Origin: Adineta vaga
Lineage: Eukaryota; Rotifera
Length of the DNA stretch: 64,000 nucleotides
Assembly: GCA_021613535.1 (NCBI GenBank)
Contig: CP075497.1
Span: forward strand, 3,100,001-3,164,000
Direction of reading: 5' to 3'
Part shown: one piece after another, positions 1-11,803 of the stretch
Layout of the letters: each line of letters opens with the position of its first letter
Numbering within the stretch: position 1 is the stretch's first letter
Notes under the pieces: model-generated
What the model was told of the DNA's origin: nothing
The model's database searches: none
What the model saw: only the letters and a program-made list of their open reading frames with translations
Made by a program: the position numbers and the translations under genes

Positions 1-90
1 GCTGAGATGCTGAACGGATGCCAAGTGGATGCCGAGTGGATACCGAGATGCTGAACGGATGCCAAGATGCCCGACAGGTGCTGAGATCTG
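1..90. repeat. GC-rich minisatellite end
   Basis: Short degenerate units of about 11-12 nt built on GGATGCCAAGT and GAGATGCTGAAC run from the window edge to about position 90. A 22-nt block recurs at 4-25 and 45-66, giving a higher-order period near 41 nt. The stretch is clearly richer in G+C than its surroundings. The array is cut by the window edge, so its full size is unknown. It directly abuts the broken GPCR that follows. Confidence 0.6.
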
Positions 91-98
91 GTCTGCAC

Positions 99-512
99 TT
101 ACCCCCTTGAAATAAAGATTTGACTGATGATGAAAATGATATGACAATTGTAATTGAATAATCTTCGATGAATGTAGAAAACAATGAAAAGTAAACGAGA
201 TATTCCTTGAATAGCATATGAATAGGATACCATATTGAGAAATGTATAATTGAGATATGCGATAATTCGACACTACCAATCGGTTAAAATCGTTTCTGTA
301 TAGAGAAAATAAATATTAATCGTTGTTATAATTAGATAAAGAATTGTAGATAAACATGTATTACATACAAGAAGATTAGCTGGTAGATAGATAATTTTAC
401 TGAGAGAAATTAAAGTAATAATAAAAATAGAGAGAAATATGGAAATTAATACGGCGATAATAAAAACAGCAAAGACAATTTTCATGTCGACGTAACTATT
501 CAATCGATCCAT
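99..512 (-). pseudogene. Broken rhodopsin-like GPCR (5' half)
   Basis: Reading leftwards from the ATG at 512, one continuous frame of 138 codons encodes the first part of a seven-transmembrane receptor. It has a TM1-like hydrophobic run (residues about 10-38), a TM2 segment carrying LLVCNTCLST, and after residue 79 a TM3-like stretch containing SYAIQGISRLLFIVFY. This TM2/TM3 pattern is typical of the large rotifer family of orphan rhodopsin-like receptors. An in-frame TAG at 273-275 falls between TM2 and TM3, right after Asp-Trp and before Cys-Arg. The frame ends with TAA at 99-101, just before TM4 would be complete, where the minisatellite begins. No TM5-7 is visible, although they could lie outside the window. 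A GT follows the Trp codon, so a small intron is possible, but I found no suitable acceptor and the frame continues unspliced. I favour a relic truncated near the minisatellite. Confidence 0.6.
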
Positions 513-940
513 CTTTCAACGAAGAAAATAATGTCGTATTTTCATTACAATAAAACTGATTAATCACGAACAAAATAATGTTTTGAACATAACTGAATAT
601 TCTTACGGTAAAATGATATGTTGACTTTATATTAATAGTGTTTTACTTTCATTTCGGATTTAAATCAATATCGGAATGTATTCAATAATGAAAGAGAATG
701 TGTTTTTCTTTCACACAAATAAACTAAGTCATGATCTACTTGTTATGAACTGTTTTTTCTTACTGTTCAGTATCAAATTAAATATATCGTTCGATCGTGT
801 TCATGTGAATTTTATCCATTTCTGTTCTACTAAAATCGAAATAGAGATTCGCAATATCTTATTGGTTATTTTCATATCTTTTGTTGTAACTAATTGTTTA
901 GATTTAGACGTAATGTACTAAACAACATTCATATTCGAAA
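513..940. other. Intergenic, no supported gene
   Basis: A+T-rich spacer between the divergent GPCR relic and the gene at 941. An 81-codon open frame at 676-921 (+) is hydrophobic and low in complexity. It matches no family I know and has no splice or poly(A) support, so I do not call it. The spacer probably carries the promoter of the downstream gene. Confidence 0.5.
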
Positions 941-1510
941 ATGAACATACATAATAACAATACATCATCCAAATCTGAACAATCTATCGAAGACGATCTA
1001 TTCATTGTGAATATGTCCGATGAAGTTACTATTAATATATCCGATGAAGAGGCATCTTTCGCACTTTTTGAACAAAATAAAACGATATATGAACTGGAAG
1101 ATGTTTCTACGGAAGATGACGAACAAAAATCATTACCAAATATACCATTTATAAAATTAGTTAAGGATAAACTTTGTTCAATATGTAATATCGATTTAAA
1201 CTTCTGTCCGCATTCAAATTTAACTCCATCTCAACGAAGCAATCGAAGAAAACGATCACGAAGATATTATTTTCAAGTTACTCGTACAATTTATGAACAA
1301 TTTACTATTACACATATCAAGCGAATATTAATTTGTATGAATATCTATTGGGTGAACATTAATGTAGTTAGAAATACTTTATATATCGGACTGAAAGATG
1401 ATCAGATTCGTCAACAAGTAGAAACTTTATTGCACAAAAAAGTGTTTACCAAAGAACATTATCAACGAATTCAAGCAAAAGATTCTCGTTTAGAAATATT
1501 ACGTCATTAA
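941..1510 (+). CDS. Uncharacterised single-exon protein
   Basis: A 189-residue protein from a single exon, which I do not recognise. The first ~70 residues are acidic and Ser/Asn-rich (repeated SDE, EDD). The middle holds a small Cys/His cluster (LCSICNIDLNFCPH, about residues 84-97) that could bind a metal. A very basic run follows (RSNRRKRSRRYY, about 106-117), which could be a nuclear localisation or nucleic-acid-binding patch. The C-terminal ~70 residues look like a folded domain (ITHIKRILICMNIYWVNINV onwards). An AATAAA signal 38 nt after the stop supports a real transcript. The likely role is nuclear, but this is only inferred from composition. Confidence 0.55.
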   Translation: MNIHNNNTSSKSEQSIEDDLFIVNMSDEVTINISDEEASFALFEQNKTIYELEDVSTEDDEQKSLPNIPFIKLVKDKLCSICNIDLNFCPHSNLTPSQRSNRRKRSRRYYFQVTRTIYEQFTITHIKRILICMNIYWVNINVVRNTLYIGLKDDQIRQQVETLLHKKVFTKEHYQRIQAKDSRLEILRH

Positions 1511-1547
1511 CTGCTTTTTCAGGTTTCTTTGTAACGTTATATGTATA

Positions 1548-1553
1548 AATAAA
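1548..1553 (+). terminator. Poly(A) signal AATAAA
   Basis: Canonical AATAAA 38 nt downstream of the stop codon of the gene at 941-1510, in a T-rich context. It probably directs 3' end formation of that transcript. Confidence 0.5.
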
Positions 1554-1740
1554 ATATCGATTCGTTTGTTAGAGACCTCTTTTGGTGTTTGAACTAATAT
1601 ACGAAGGTTTTGACTGGTCAAATTGAAACACTTTGTTCTGACCAATCGGGTGATCGATATAAAAAAAGATGGTTAAAACGACTAGAAGATATAAATTCGA
1701 TTTTAAAAGTAAAAAAAGAACTGCTTGCATAGATTTCAAG

Positions 1741-3613
1741 ATGCCAACAGTATTGTTAATTGATTGTTCGTTGGGGATGGCGGAACGTCTCTCATTTGTA
1801 ATCAAACAAGGAGATAATATGGAAACTACGATGAATATTGAAAAACGTAGTTTAATTGCGAAAATAATCGAATCATTAATGATCAATGATAATACTCCAA
1901 CAAAACTTGAAACGATGGCTGTTGTAAGTATTTTGTCTTTATCTGAATGAAGATAACTCATGTGGTAGTGTACTTAATAGGTATTATTTGCCGGTGAAGA
2001 TACAATTAAAATTGTACAAAATTTTACAAAGAATTCAGATGATATAACAAAAGCTGTTCAAAAACTACCCATTTTTGGTGATTTATCATTGAAATCAGCG
2101 ATTGAATTTTGTAAAAAATATCTAACAACAACATTTGGTGCACAACGATCACAAAAGGTTTATTTTCTACTTTTTATTTTCGTTCAATCATATAAATTAC
2201 AAGATTTAATATTTAGATTTTAGTCTTTACAGATAGTTCACATTGTGATGATGATTCAATCAAAGATTCAAACAATCAAATGGATATCGATTTACGTAAA
2301 CCTATATTCAATGATGAACAAGAAAAAATCTCTTTATCAAATTCCTATACAGATATTTCATTTGTCTGTATACGAAAACCATCGAATAGTGATCATGCAC
2401 GATTGGAAGATATAACTGTTCAAGCTCATTGTTCTTTTTCAAAAATCTATTGGTTATTAAATCAAGAAAAAGAAAATAATACAACAGTAACACAAGATAT
2501 GGTTAAAGATGTAATCACACACATCAAAGCTGATCTAACAGATGTCTTTATTTCTGTACTTAAATGTGGTCATTATGAATCTCAACTTGCTGTTTATCCA
2601 ACAATCAAACCTGCAATCTTGTATGTCGATATTTCAGTTCGATTTAGATACTAGTTTTCGTTTTAGACAAACAACTGGTGAATTACTTCAACCTTCAAAT
2701 ACATTGACAGTCAATGGTTTTATTGAATTATCATCGATACGTAGTGCGATGGCCACATCCAAACATATACTATTACCAATACAACGATACACTCGATCCA
2801 ATTCAACTATGCCGATATTTGCTACAAAGAAATCTGCAGCTGCAACAACGACTGCGTCACCAACACCAGTCAGTCCTTCTGTATCGAATTCGAAAAAATC
2901 AAATACAGCAAATAATTTCTATTATCTATTATTAATATCACTGAAAAAAGAAAAATCTGCTGCATTGATTTCTGTCAATGATCAATGGTTTGGTGTGATT
3001 CATTGTCAAAAATTTGAACGAAAGAAAAAATCAAGTCGATTAATTCTCTCAGTCTTCGAACCCGGTGATTGTATTCCATGGATTTCGAGTTTTGAACGTC
3101 TTGGACCTTATGCTCTTGTATTTCCTCCTGACAATCAAAGTGAATTAGTTTATAAAAAACAACCTTGGCCTGTAAAACCATTTTCAAGAAGTTATACAGA
3201 AACGTTTTTGATCTGGTGTCGACAAAATAATTTTCAGGTAATCATTTTCTCTATCTATAATCTATATGTATGTTATTTTTTTATAGAATGATCTCAATAA
3301 ATTTGTTCGTTCATCAGCTAAATTACCTGACAAAGTCAGTATATTTCATAGAGTAAGTACGAATCTAAATTCAAATGAATAATTTACAAAACAAAACGAA
3401 ATTTTCTAGGAATTGAATAAAATCTGTCGTGGTGCATTTATTTATGGTCTACGTGAACGATTATTTCATTTATTACAAAAACTATTTCAACGTCAAATTC
3501 AATTAGGAAAAATTAAACCTGAAGGTGTTAAACATGTTCAAAGTATTATTAATTATATGAATCGACTCAGTTCATCAGATCGTTATATAAAATATGAAGA
3601 AATGTCTACATAA
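1741..3613 (+). CDS. INTS14: Integrator complex subunit 14
   Basis: Subunit of the Integrator complex, which processes snRNA 3' ends and terminates paused RNA polymerase II; it acts in the nucleus with INTS10/INTS13. Six exons: 1741-1923, 1981-2157, 2217-2620, 2667-3237, 3287-3352, 3410-3613. They join to 534 residues (human about 518). I chose the ATG that gives MPTVLLIDCSLGM, because the family starts its von Willebrand A domain at exactly this point; 24 codons open upstream are not conserved. Other family blocks are LKCGHYESQLAVYP, GFIELSSI...HILLPI, WFGVIHCQ, LSVFEPGD and the C-terminal FHRELNKICRGAFIYGLRER. The 46-nt intron at 2621-2666 is needed to restore the frame. The MIDAS motif is degenerate: DxSxS reads DCSLG, and the later TDG reads TDS, so metal binding is doubtful. 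RRP5 starts only 74 nt downstream on the same strand. Confidence 0.88.
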
Positions 3614-3650
3614 AAATAAATAATCATCTTTTTATATGTACAAAATCTTT

Positions 3651-3670
3651 CATCTTACATTTCATTTCAG
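3651..3670 (+). promoter_or_regulatory. Candidate trans-splice acceptor before RRP5
   Basis: The 74-nt gap between the INTS14 stop and the RRP5 start contains a pyrimidine-rich stretch ending in TTCATTTCAG at 3670, 17 nt before the RRP5 ATG. It has the form of a 3' splice site, but no matching donor lies in the gap. This fits spliced-leader addition to a downstream cistron. A cis 5'-UTR intron reaching back into INTS14 cannot be excluded. Confidence 0.45.
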
Positions 3671-3687
3671 ATAGAGAAAAAACAGTC

Positions 3688-6600
3688 ATGTCTAATGAAA
3701 CTGATTATTTTCCTCGTGGTTCATCAACAACAAAATCTGAAATAAAAACTGATAAATCTCGATTCAATCGTGTTGATCGTGATGATTTATTTGTTAGTAG
3801 TGCACCATCAAAACGAAAACGTTCACAACATGATTCTCAAAAAGTTAAAGAAGAACGGAAGAAAAAATCGAAAAAATCTCTCGATGGTGAAGATCGTCAA
3901 GGAACACTTTACCGTCGATTACATAAACAAGTTTGTATTTCTTCACATTTATCTATCATATTTGAATATTTCTTTTATTCTAGAATCTTACAGAAGGTGT
4001 TCTTATCTGTGGTTGTATTGAAAAAATCACTCCATACGAATTACGTATTAGTCTTCCACATCAAAATATTGGATATGTTCCATTAACAATGATATCAGAT
4101 GAATATACTGAATTAATTCAACAGAAATTATTAAATAATAATCAAGATGAAGATTTCGATAATCTATTTCATCTTGGTCAATATGTGATTTGTCGTGTAA
4201 TTGAAGGTGACACAATTAATGATAATGACAAACCAAATCAACAAAAACGTTTACATCTTTCAATGAATCCAAAAGATGTCTGTGATCAAATAACACCAGA
4301 TAATCTTATTAAAGGAATGGTAAGAAAGATTAGACGAAATTAGAATTGAATTTGTTTGTTTTCGAAGATGTTACCTGGTGTCGTTTCGAGTATTGCTGAT
4401 CATGGTTTTATTATTAACATTGGATTTTCACAAAGAAAAGGTTTCTTACCTAAAGATAAACATTTAAATGAAGGTAATTTGATTGTATTTTGAATTGAGT
4501 TTTATGTCTACACGAATGAATTTTTTATTTAGATAAATTAAAGATTGGATTTCATGGATTATTTCAAATCAAAGAACCTACGACAGCTAATTCACGTATC
4601 GTACCATTGAAACTTCTGGATAACAAAAAAGCAAGACTAGTATGTTCTTATTTGAAATAATACTTTCGATTTTTATAGAACTTTTCATTTAGACATTAGC
4701 ACCAACAAAATTACCTTTTCATATGCTTTTACCTGGTTTAAAGTGTAAAGTGACGGTGGCTAAAGTAATTCTTATAAAAAACGGACTTGTTCTTTCGATC
4801 TATTGATGAAATATTCTAGACACGAATTAATGGTCTTCAAGTAACATTTGGTGAAATCAAAGGATTTATTCATTTACAAGATTTTGAAACATTAAAAACT
4901 CCCATCACTGATTTTGCTCCTGAACAAGAAGTAATGTTATTCTTTAATTAAATACAAAAAAAAGAGAAAATCTTCGTACATTTTCTTTAGCTTGAAGCAA
5001 CAATCTTATCCATTGATCCGACAACAAAATTAATTCACTATTCGATGCAATCACATTTATTAGCATTGACTTTTCCACCATCCATTATTGAAAATGACAT
5101 TCAACCATCAATCATTGGTTCGATTCAAGCATGTATTATTGTACGACATATTGGTTCATCACTTGCGATACGACTTCCAGCATTGAAACAATATGGAATT
5201 GTTTCATCAACACATTTAACAGATGAAAATTATGACGATGTTCAACAAATGTTAAGTTCATTCATAGCTGGACAAAAGACACAGTAGGTTATTCTCTTAT
5301 TTAGAAGCTTTTATAATCCTATTTGACTTCATTCAGATGTCGAATTATTGGTATTTCATTATCAAGTAATTTAGCAATATGTACTTTGAAAAAGTAAGAA
5401 GAGAAATCAACTTTGTTTTCTTTCTAACAATTGATTTTATTTTAGGAGTATTATTGAAGCACCATTTATCACGTATACTGATATTCAAATTGGTAGTTTA
5501 GTTAAAGTAATGATGATTGAAAATATATAGACATAGATCTATTTCGATCGATTTAGGGTACAATAAATCATGTCGATCAACATGGTTTAATTATTAATTT
5601 AACAAAACATATCAATGGTTTTGTACCGATTATTCATAATGCTGATATTCCAATTAAAGAAGCATTACATAAATTTCCATTGAAGAAGAAAGTTCAATGT
5701 CGAGTTAGTTATTCTTTCGATGAAAAATCAAAATATTCATGTTTTTCTCTTGTCTTAGGTTTTACAAGTTGATCCATCACGTCAACGATTAATCTTAACA
5801 ATGAAAAATTCTTTATTAAATACAAAATTACCAATTGTTTCTTCATACAATGATCTACAAACGGATCTTCTTACCATTGGTGTTGTTATATCTATTCAAG
5901 AATATGGTTTGTTAGTAAAATTATTTGGTGATCTATGTGGTTTAGTACCAAAAATGGAAATTGGACAATTACATACATTAACTGGTACAAATATTAAAAG
6001 TCAATTACAACAAATGTTTTATATTGGTCAAACTGTTTCATGTAAAGTGTTGAATTTCGATGCAGAACAAAAGAAGATCACATTAAGTCTTAAAGTAAAT
6101 AGTTATCAATTTCGATATTTAACATTCGAATTCTTTTGTCTTGGTTTAGGTTCCTGGAAAAATGACATTCGGTAGTAAATTAGCACCAGTACCAGCTGAT
6201 TTCTCCATTGGAAAAGTAAGTGAAAATGATGAGCAATGTTTGAGTGAATCCATATCTATTTAGGTTATTCAATGGACTGTAACTGAATGTGAAAATGAAG
6301 AACATTTAAGTGGTAGTGTTGTTACCGAACGTCGACGAAAACCAATATCAATAACTTTAACAAAAAATCATACATCCGATTTCGTTGAACATCAATCATT
6401 ATTAATGCGTCTTGATTTATCAGCAAATAAAAGTCAACAACGTGATGGTATCTATTGGTCTCATTTATCATACATAAATATTTCAATGAAAAAAATTCTC
6501 GTGGAATTTTGTCGACGATCAACACTTCCACAGAAATTTGAAGATTGCACTGTAAATTATTTTCCAATCATTCTAATTCTTTCGTATAACATATTTATTT

Positions 6601-9600
6601 TTAGGCTGGCTCAATTGTTCCAGGTGTTATTCAAAATATTTTTGACTATGGAATTTTTATTGATTTACCAAATACAATTATTGCTTTTGCTCCTCATAAA
6701 CATCTCGATTTACGTGGTTCATTAGAAAATGCTGAGAAAAAATATCGAATCGGTCAAACAGTATTCGTTCGAATTTTACAATTAGATGAAGAAAAACAAC
6801 GTTGTATTGTTTCATTGAAATCATTAATCTATGATGGTGAAATCGCTCAATTGAGTCAAGCTGATTATGTATTAAGATCGTATCTTGATGAAAAATATCA
6901 ATTAATTCAACATATGAAAGAGAATGGTTCAGGTCCATTATCAAAATTCTTTCAAGAAACAACAAAATGGATCGGATTCAAATGTCGATGTTTGATCGAA
7001 AAACGATCGGATACTTGGTTTGTTGGCCGATTAGAAAATGGTCTACCAGCTACATTACCTTACGATGCACATTATTCCATTGGTGATTCTATCGATGGTT
7101 ATATTATTGATTTTAATTTACCTGCTCAACAATTTATTGTCACAGTTGATTTGAAGAAACCAATTAAATATTCGAAAGAATCTTCTCAATCTTTCACACA
7201 ATGTACTATTCTTTGTCAATTACCATCCTATGCTTTAGGTTTAACAACAGATTCCAATCAACTCGTTCATTTACCAACATTTTCAGAATTAAATTCATTT
7301 TATTCAACTTCATCTACAGTTTCCTACAAACGTAATGAACAAGTTGATTTAACTTCATTAATTCCGTACGTATCCGAAGAATTCAATTATATCATTATTC
7401 CATTTGAAGTAACGAAATCTTCAATTGAAAATTATCAAACCAATCAAATCGTACCTGTGACAATTGTTGATGTTCTACCGAAACAATTAAATGTGAAATT
7501 AAATGATGGATCTCGTGGACGTTTACATATCACAGAATTATTCGATAATCCATCGCCCGATAAATTTCAATCATTAAATGAATTTTATCATATTAATCAA
7601 ACATTAAATGCACGAATTATTGGTACAAGAAATATTGAAAAAGATTCGAAACATCAACGACCTGTTTATGAATTATCTCTTCGTGAAAAATCTTCAAAAG
7701 AATATGAAATTGGCGATCGAATTGTTGGATTTTTTGATAAAATCGATGAGAAAACTAAAGGTTATTGGTTTTATTTATCACTTCATACACGTGGTTATAT
7801 TCCACCGGTTATCTTGCAAAAGAATTGTCTGTCGCTCAATGTTGTTACGTAACAATTATGAATAAAACAACGAGTAATAAAGGTGAATATTATACATTAT
7901 CAATGTTTGAAAAGAATCCATCGGAATCCAATGTAACTTACGCAAAATTTAAAGAAATCAAATCGATTAATGAATTTCATTTTGATATAACGAAAAATAA
8001 TGAAACTTATGAAGGAATATTAATATCAACCGATGTTTCGGATGTTTTTGAAGATTTCATCTTTTGGAAATTTTTAATGAATGTTAAACCACCGGTATTA
8101 ATCAACGGACAATTAAATATGAAGAAAGAATTATGGAAATTTCGAAATAGAACTATTCGAGCCTTTATAAAAGAAGAAAATTCCGAGAAAAAACAAATGA
8201 TTTTATCAACAAGAAAATCAAAGTTTGTTTTTTTATCTATTGACAAAGTCTTTTTTTTCCATTTCAATTGTTTAGATTGGATGAAAATCATTTGGATGTT
8301 ATTGATGAAGAAATTGAAACGATTGAACAAATCTCAACAGGTGATATTCTTCATGGTTATATTGATATCTTAACAAATCGTCAAATAACATTATTATTGG
8401 GTGCTGGAAAAGCAATTCTTGGACATGTTGAAAAAGTTGTGAATCGAACATTAAATGGACATTTGAGAGAATTTTTAGATGTTGGAATGATTGTAGAAGC
8501 AATTGTTTTAAAGTAAGAGATTGAGCTTGGAATAGTTTGAAAGAAATAAGTTCATTTTCTAGTGTCGATAAAGAAAAGAATAAATGTCAAATGAAGTTGA
8601 CAGATCAATTTATTGAACAAGTAGTATCAAAACGTTCAAAACGAGATCGTTTATCGAGAACAAATAGTTTGGTAAGAATAATTCCTTTAATTAAAGAAAG
8701 TTTTATAGAATCAACATTTAGAATGGTTCTATTGCTGGTGGTGATGATGATGACACTCGAGAATCAAATGTCAAACGATTAAAAACAGTTGAAGATTCTA
8801 CTGTACCAAGTACTCTTGGTAATGATTTGAAATTCGATTGGAGTGATGATTTATCTGCTCTACGTCCATCGATCGATGATGAGAATGATGTTGAACCAAT
8901 GGATGAATCTATTTCTTCATCATCAACAATGAAAAAACGAAAAGTTGATTTGAATGGTTCAACACCCACTCATCCTCAACGAACACAAGAACAATATGAA
9001 GAACTTGTTAAACAAGCACCTAATGATTCACAATTATGGATTGAATATATGCAATTTTTTATTGATCAAGCTGAAATTGATCGTGCTCGAGCTTTAGTTG
9101 AACGTGCATTAGCAAGTATTTTCTATCGGTAATTGAATTTTAGAAAAGTTGTTGCTCTCTTCCTATAAAACAAAATGATCTGTCTATTCTAGTGAAGAAC
9201 GTGATAAGTTAAATATGTGGATTGCTTATCTTGCACTTGAAAATCGTCATGGTACACCGGAAAAAGTCAATGCGATCCTATCACGTGCATTAGGTAATTG
9301 TGATGGTGTAAAAGTTTATCAACGATTAGCTTGTGATGTTTATGAAAAGAATGAACAGCTTGAAGTAAGGATAAAATATGAATTATTAAATTAAAGATAT
9401 GAGCAATTTTATTACTCTTTGTCTAGGATGCTAATGCTACATTTGCTCTATTGGTTAAGAAATTTAATAAAGATAAACAAGCATGGTTAGAATACATAAT
9501 GTATCTCTTTCGACATCAACAAACTGAACAAGCAAAAGCAATACTTGATAAATCATTTTCAAGTATACCATCAACTGATCGTAAGTCAATGGCACGATTT

Positions 9601-10053
9601 TTAACATTCACTTGTTATATTGTATTTTGTAGATGTTGAAATGATTAACAAATTTGGTCAATTAGAATTTAAATATGGTGATAAAGAACGTGCAAAAACC
9701 CTCTATGAAAAATTACTTGCTAGTTATCCAAAACGTACTGATCTCTGGTCGATCTATATCGATATGTTAATTAAATATGATTCCGATCCATTAATTGTAG
9801 CAAGGTAAGTTTTCCGAAGACATACAAACTCTATTCTATTCGTAATTGAATTGATTATTTTAGATCAATTTTTGATCGCGTACTTTCATTAAATATTCCA
9901 CCGAAGAAAATGAAAGCTTTGATTAAAAAATATCTTCAATTTGAAAAACAATGTGGTACAACAGCTGATCTCAATCGTGCTAAAGAACGTATTACTCAAT
10001 ATGTTAATGCTAACGATGATCCAACAGCTAAATCGAATATCGAAGATTTCTAG
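3688..10053 (+). CDS. PDCD11: rRNA biogenesis protein RRP5 (PDCD11)
   Basis: Large nucleolar RNA-binding protein of the 90S pre-ribosome, required for 18S and 5.8S/25S rRNA maturation. About 20 short introns leave roughly 1,750 residues (human 1,871). The N-terminus has a basic tail ([14 protein letters not shown]). A long series of S1 RNA-binding repeats follows, for example [56 protein letters not shown] and [16 protein letters not shown]. An acidic linker leads to C-terminal HAT repeats: [40 protein letters not shown], and [20 protein letters not shown], which is nearly diagnostic. Near 7805 the reading frame shifts inside an S1 repeat with no normal-sized intron. One base appears to be missing, or there is a 32-nt micro-intron. 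Without it the protein would stop at 7852, before the HAT repeats. INTS14 lies immediately upstream. Confidence 0.9.
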
Positions 10054-10904
10054 ATTGTTTTTAATAAGACATTTGTTTTGTTGTCTTATTATATTTGTTT
10101 TTGTTATTTACAAAAAAAAAATAAGAATAAAAATATCAACAAAATTCGTTGTTTTTCATTGTGTATTGTATTTGTATGAAGAAGAGAAAAATATAGAAAG
10201 AAGAACGAGAAAGATTTGAGTAATAGAATGTGTTCAACCATTCTCTTGACTTTCTCGACTACCATGAACTAAACGAGAAAGAGAGAGAGAGAACAATGTT
10301 GGTTCATGCCTCGTTATTACTTTGTCTCTCATTCTTTTTTTTTTTGATAGCGGTGCACTGTTATGTGAGTTGACTGTAAGTCGTTTTCCGCCTCTTTTTC
10401 TCTCTTCTTCGTTCGCTCGAGCTTTTTTTTTCGCTATTACGATGCAGAACACATTATGACAGTTTTTTTTATTTTGTATCGTTGTATGTCGCATAGTTGA
10501 GGCTATCGAACATCACATGAATGTCGTTTTTCTTTTTTCATATAATTATTGTCTCAAACAAAATAAGAAACCGAATGATGATGGTACGAGAATATGTTGT
10601 TGTTATTTTCTTTTTAACTGAGAAAAAAATTGTCATTAATTTACGCAAAATTACTGAAGACTTTCAATCGTACAGTAGCAGGTTTCTTTGCAGAGTAATT
10701 GTATGAAATAGTTGTGAGTTTGAGTTGAAAAGAAGATTCTAAGCAACAGTAATACATTGAAGAAGTTAAAAATATGGAAATATTTCTTATTTTCTCTATT
10801 TTAGATAAAATTCAAGAATTAATATTGTGTTTCGTTATTTGAAAGACTTTTTTTTCTCTATTTATTTAATATATTTTCCATCGATTAAAGATTATCAGTT
10901 TCCA
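10054..10904. other. Spacer and probable promoter of G-gamma exon 1a
   Basis: About 850 nt with no supported gene. It holds a short GA-rich run near 10274-10292 and T-runs near 10335 and 10425. Open frames here are simple-sequence artefacts. It probably contains the RRP5 3' end and the promoter and 5' UTR of the upstream first exon of the G-gamma gene. Confidence 0.5.
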
Positions 10905-10993
10905 ATGGATAATATTACATTACAGAAACAAGTCGAAAATCTTCGGCAACAACTTAAAGTTGATCGACTTCCATTATCAAGGACATTGATGGA
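10905..10993 (+). CDS. G-protein gamma subunit, alternative first exon 1a
   Basis: An 89-nt coding exon starting MDNITLQKQVENL and ending PLSRTLM plus two bases, followed by the donor GTGAGTAA. It encodes an alternative N-terminal helix for the G-gamma gene whose second exon is at 12052-12157. Its length, end phase and spacing of key residues (LQKQ, L-R-QL, PLS-TL) are identical to exon 1b at 11804-11892. The two are therefore copies of one ancestral exon and would splice interchangeably to exon 2. The N-terminal helix of gamma forms the coiled coil with G-beta, so the exon choice could affect beta pairing. The ORF is too short for most ORF finders. Confidence 0.75.
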
Positions 10994-11803
10994 GTGAGTA
11001 ATTCTTTTTATTTTTCTTCCATCTTCGGCTATAGCCTGATCAAGACTATCCCAAATGCATATCTAATAGAAAAAAAAGCATTTAGCAAGAGCACGTATGG
11101 CGCCATTAGACATTATTCGTTCTTCTTATTTCCTTCTTCTTCTTCTTCTTCTTCTCCTCGTCGTCGTCCTAAACTAAAAGCAATCCGACGGCAACGTCGT
11201 CGGCAAGGAAAGATAGTTGAGATGATGAACTGGCATACCATCGGCCGAGAGAAAGAGAAAATAATAGTATCTTTGACGGCAAGTCGTAATAAGAAATACT
11301 AACGAACGAGAAAAAAAGAAAAGAAACGTCCTATACTCGTTCATAGCGAATGTATGTTTATGTGGTAATAATAGCACATCGCCGTTCTTTTTTTCTTTTT
11401 CTTTCTCTCATCGATCTTTATTCGTTCTGTTGCAATACTCACATATTAGTAAAACTACGTATTGCCTGATTTTTTCGCGCTCGCTCGCATCTATTTGGTT
11501 GGTCTCTAATTTGCCAGCTAGCTCTTCGATTCTCTTCTTTCCTCTCCCTCTCTTTTTATCAGAACACGTACACATATCAAGAGCGGTTTTTGTTGCCGCT
11601 GTTGTTGCTGCTGCTGTTGTTGTTGTCCTTTCTTCTCTTTCTCTTTCTCTTCCTTTTCTTTTCTCTGTCTCTTTTTTTTCTGCTCTGAGACCGTGTGTTT
11701 GTCCATTATCATTCTATATTATTTATTGGGAGTACTGTGCGTCATCTAAGAAAATCGGCCTATCAACCAGAAACAAAAACGAAAGTTTTCTACACGATTT
11801 ATC

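Noticed and set aside
2542-2666. Overlapping frames in INTS14 at first taken for a frameshift
   Set aside because: A 46-nt GT-AG intron (2621-2666) restores the frame and keeps the conserved blocks on both sides.
11141-11172. TTC/GTC repeat tracts upstream of exon 1b
   Set aside because: Simple sequence within a spacer; no function can be supported.
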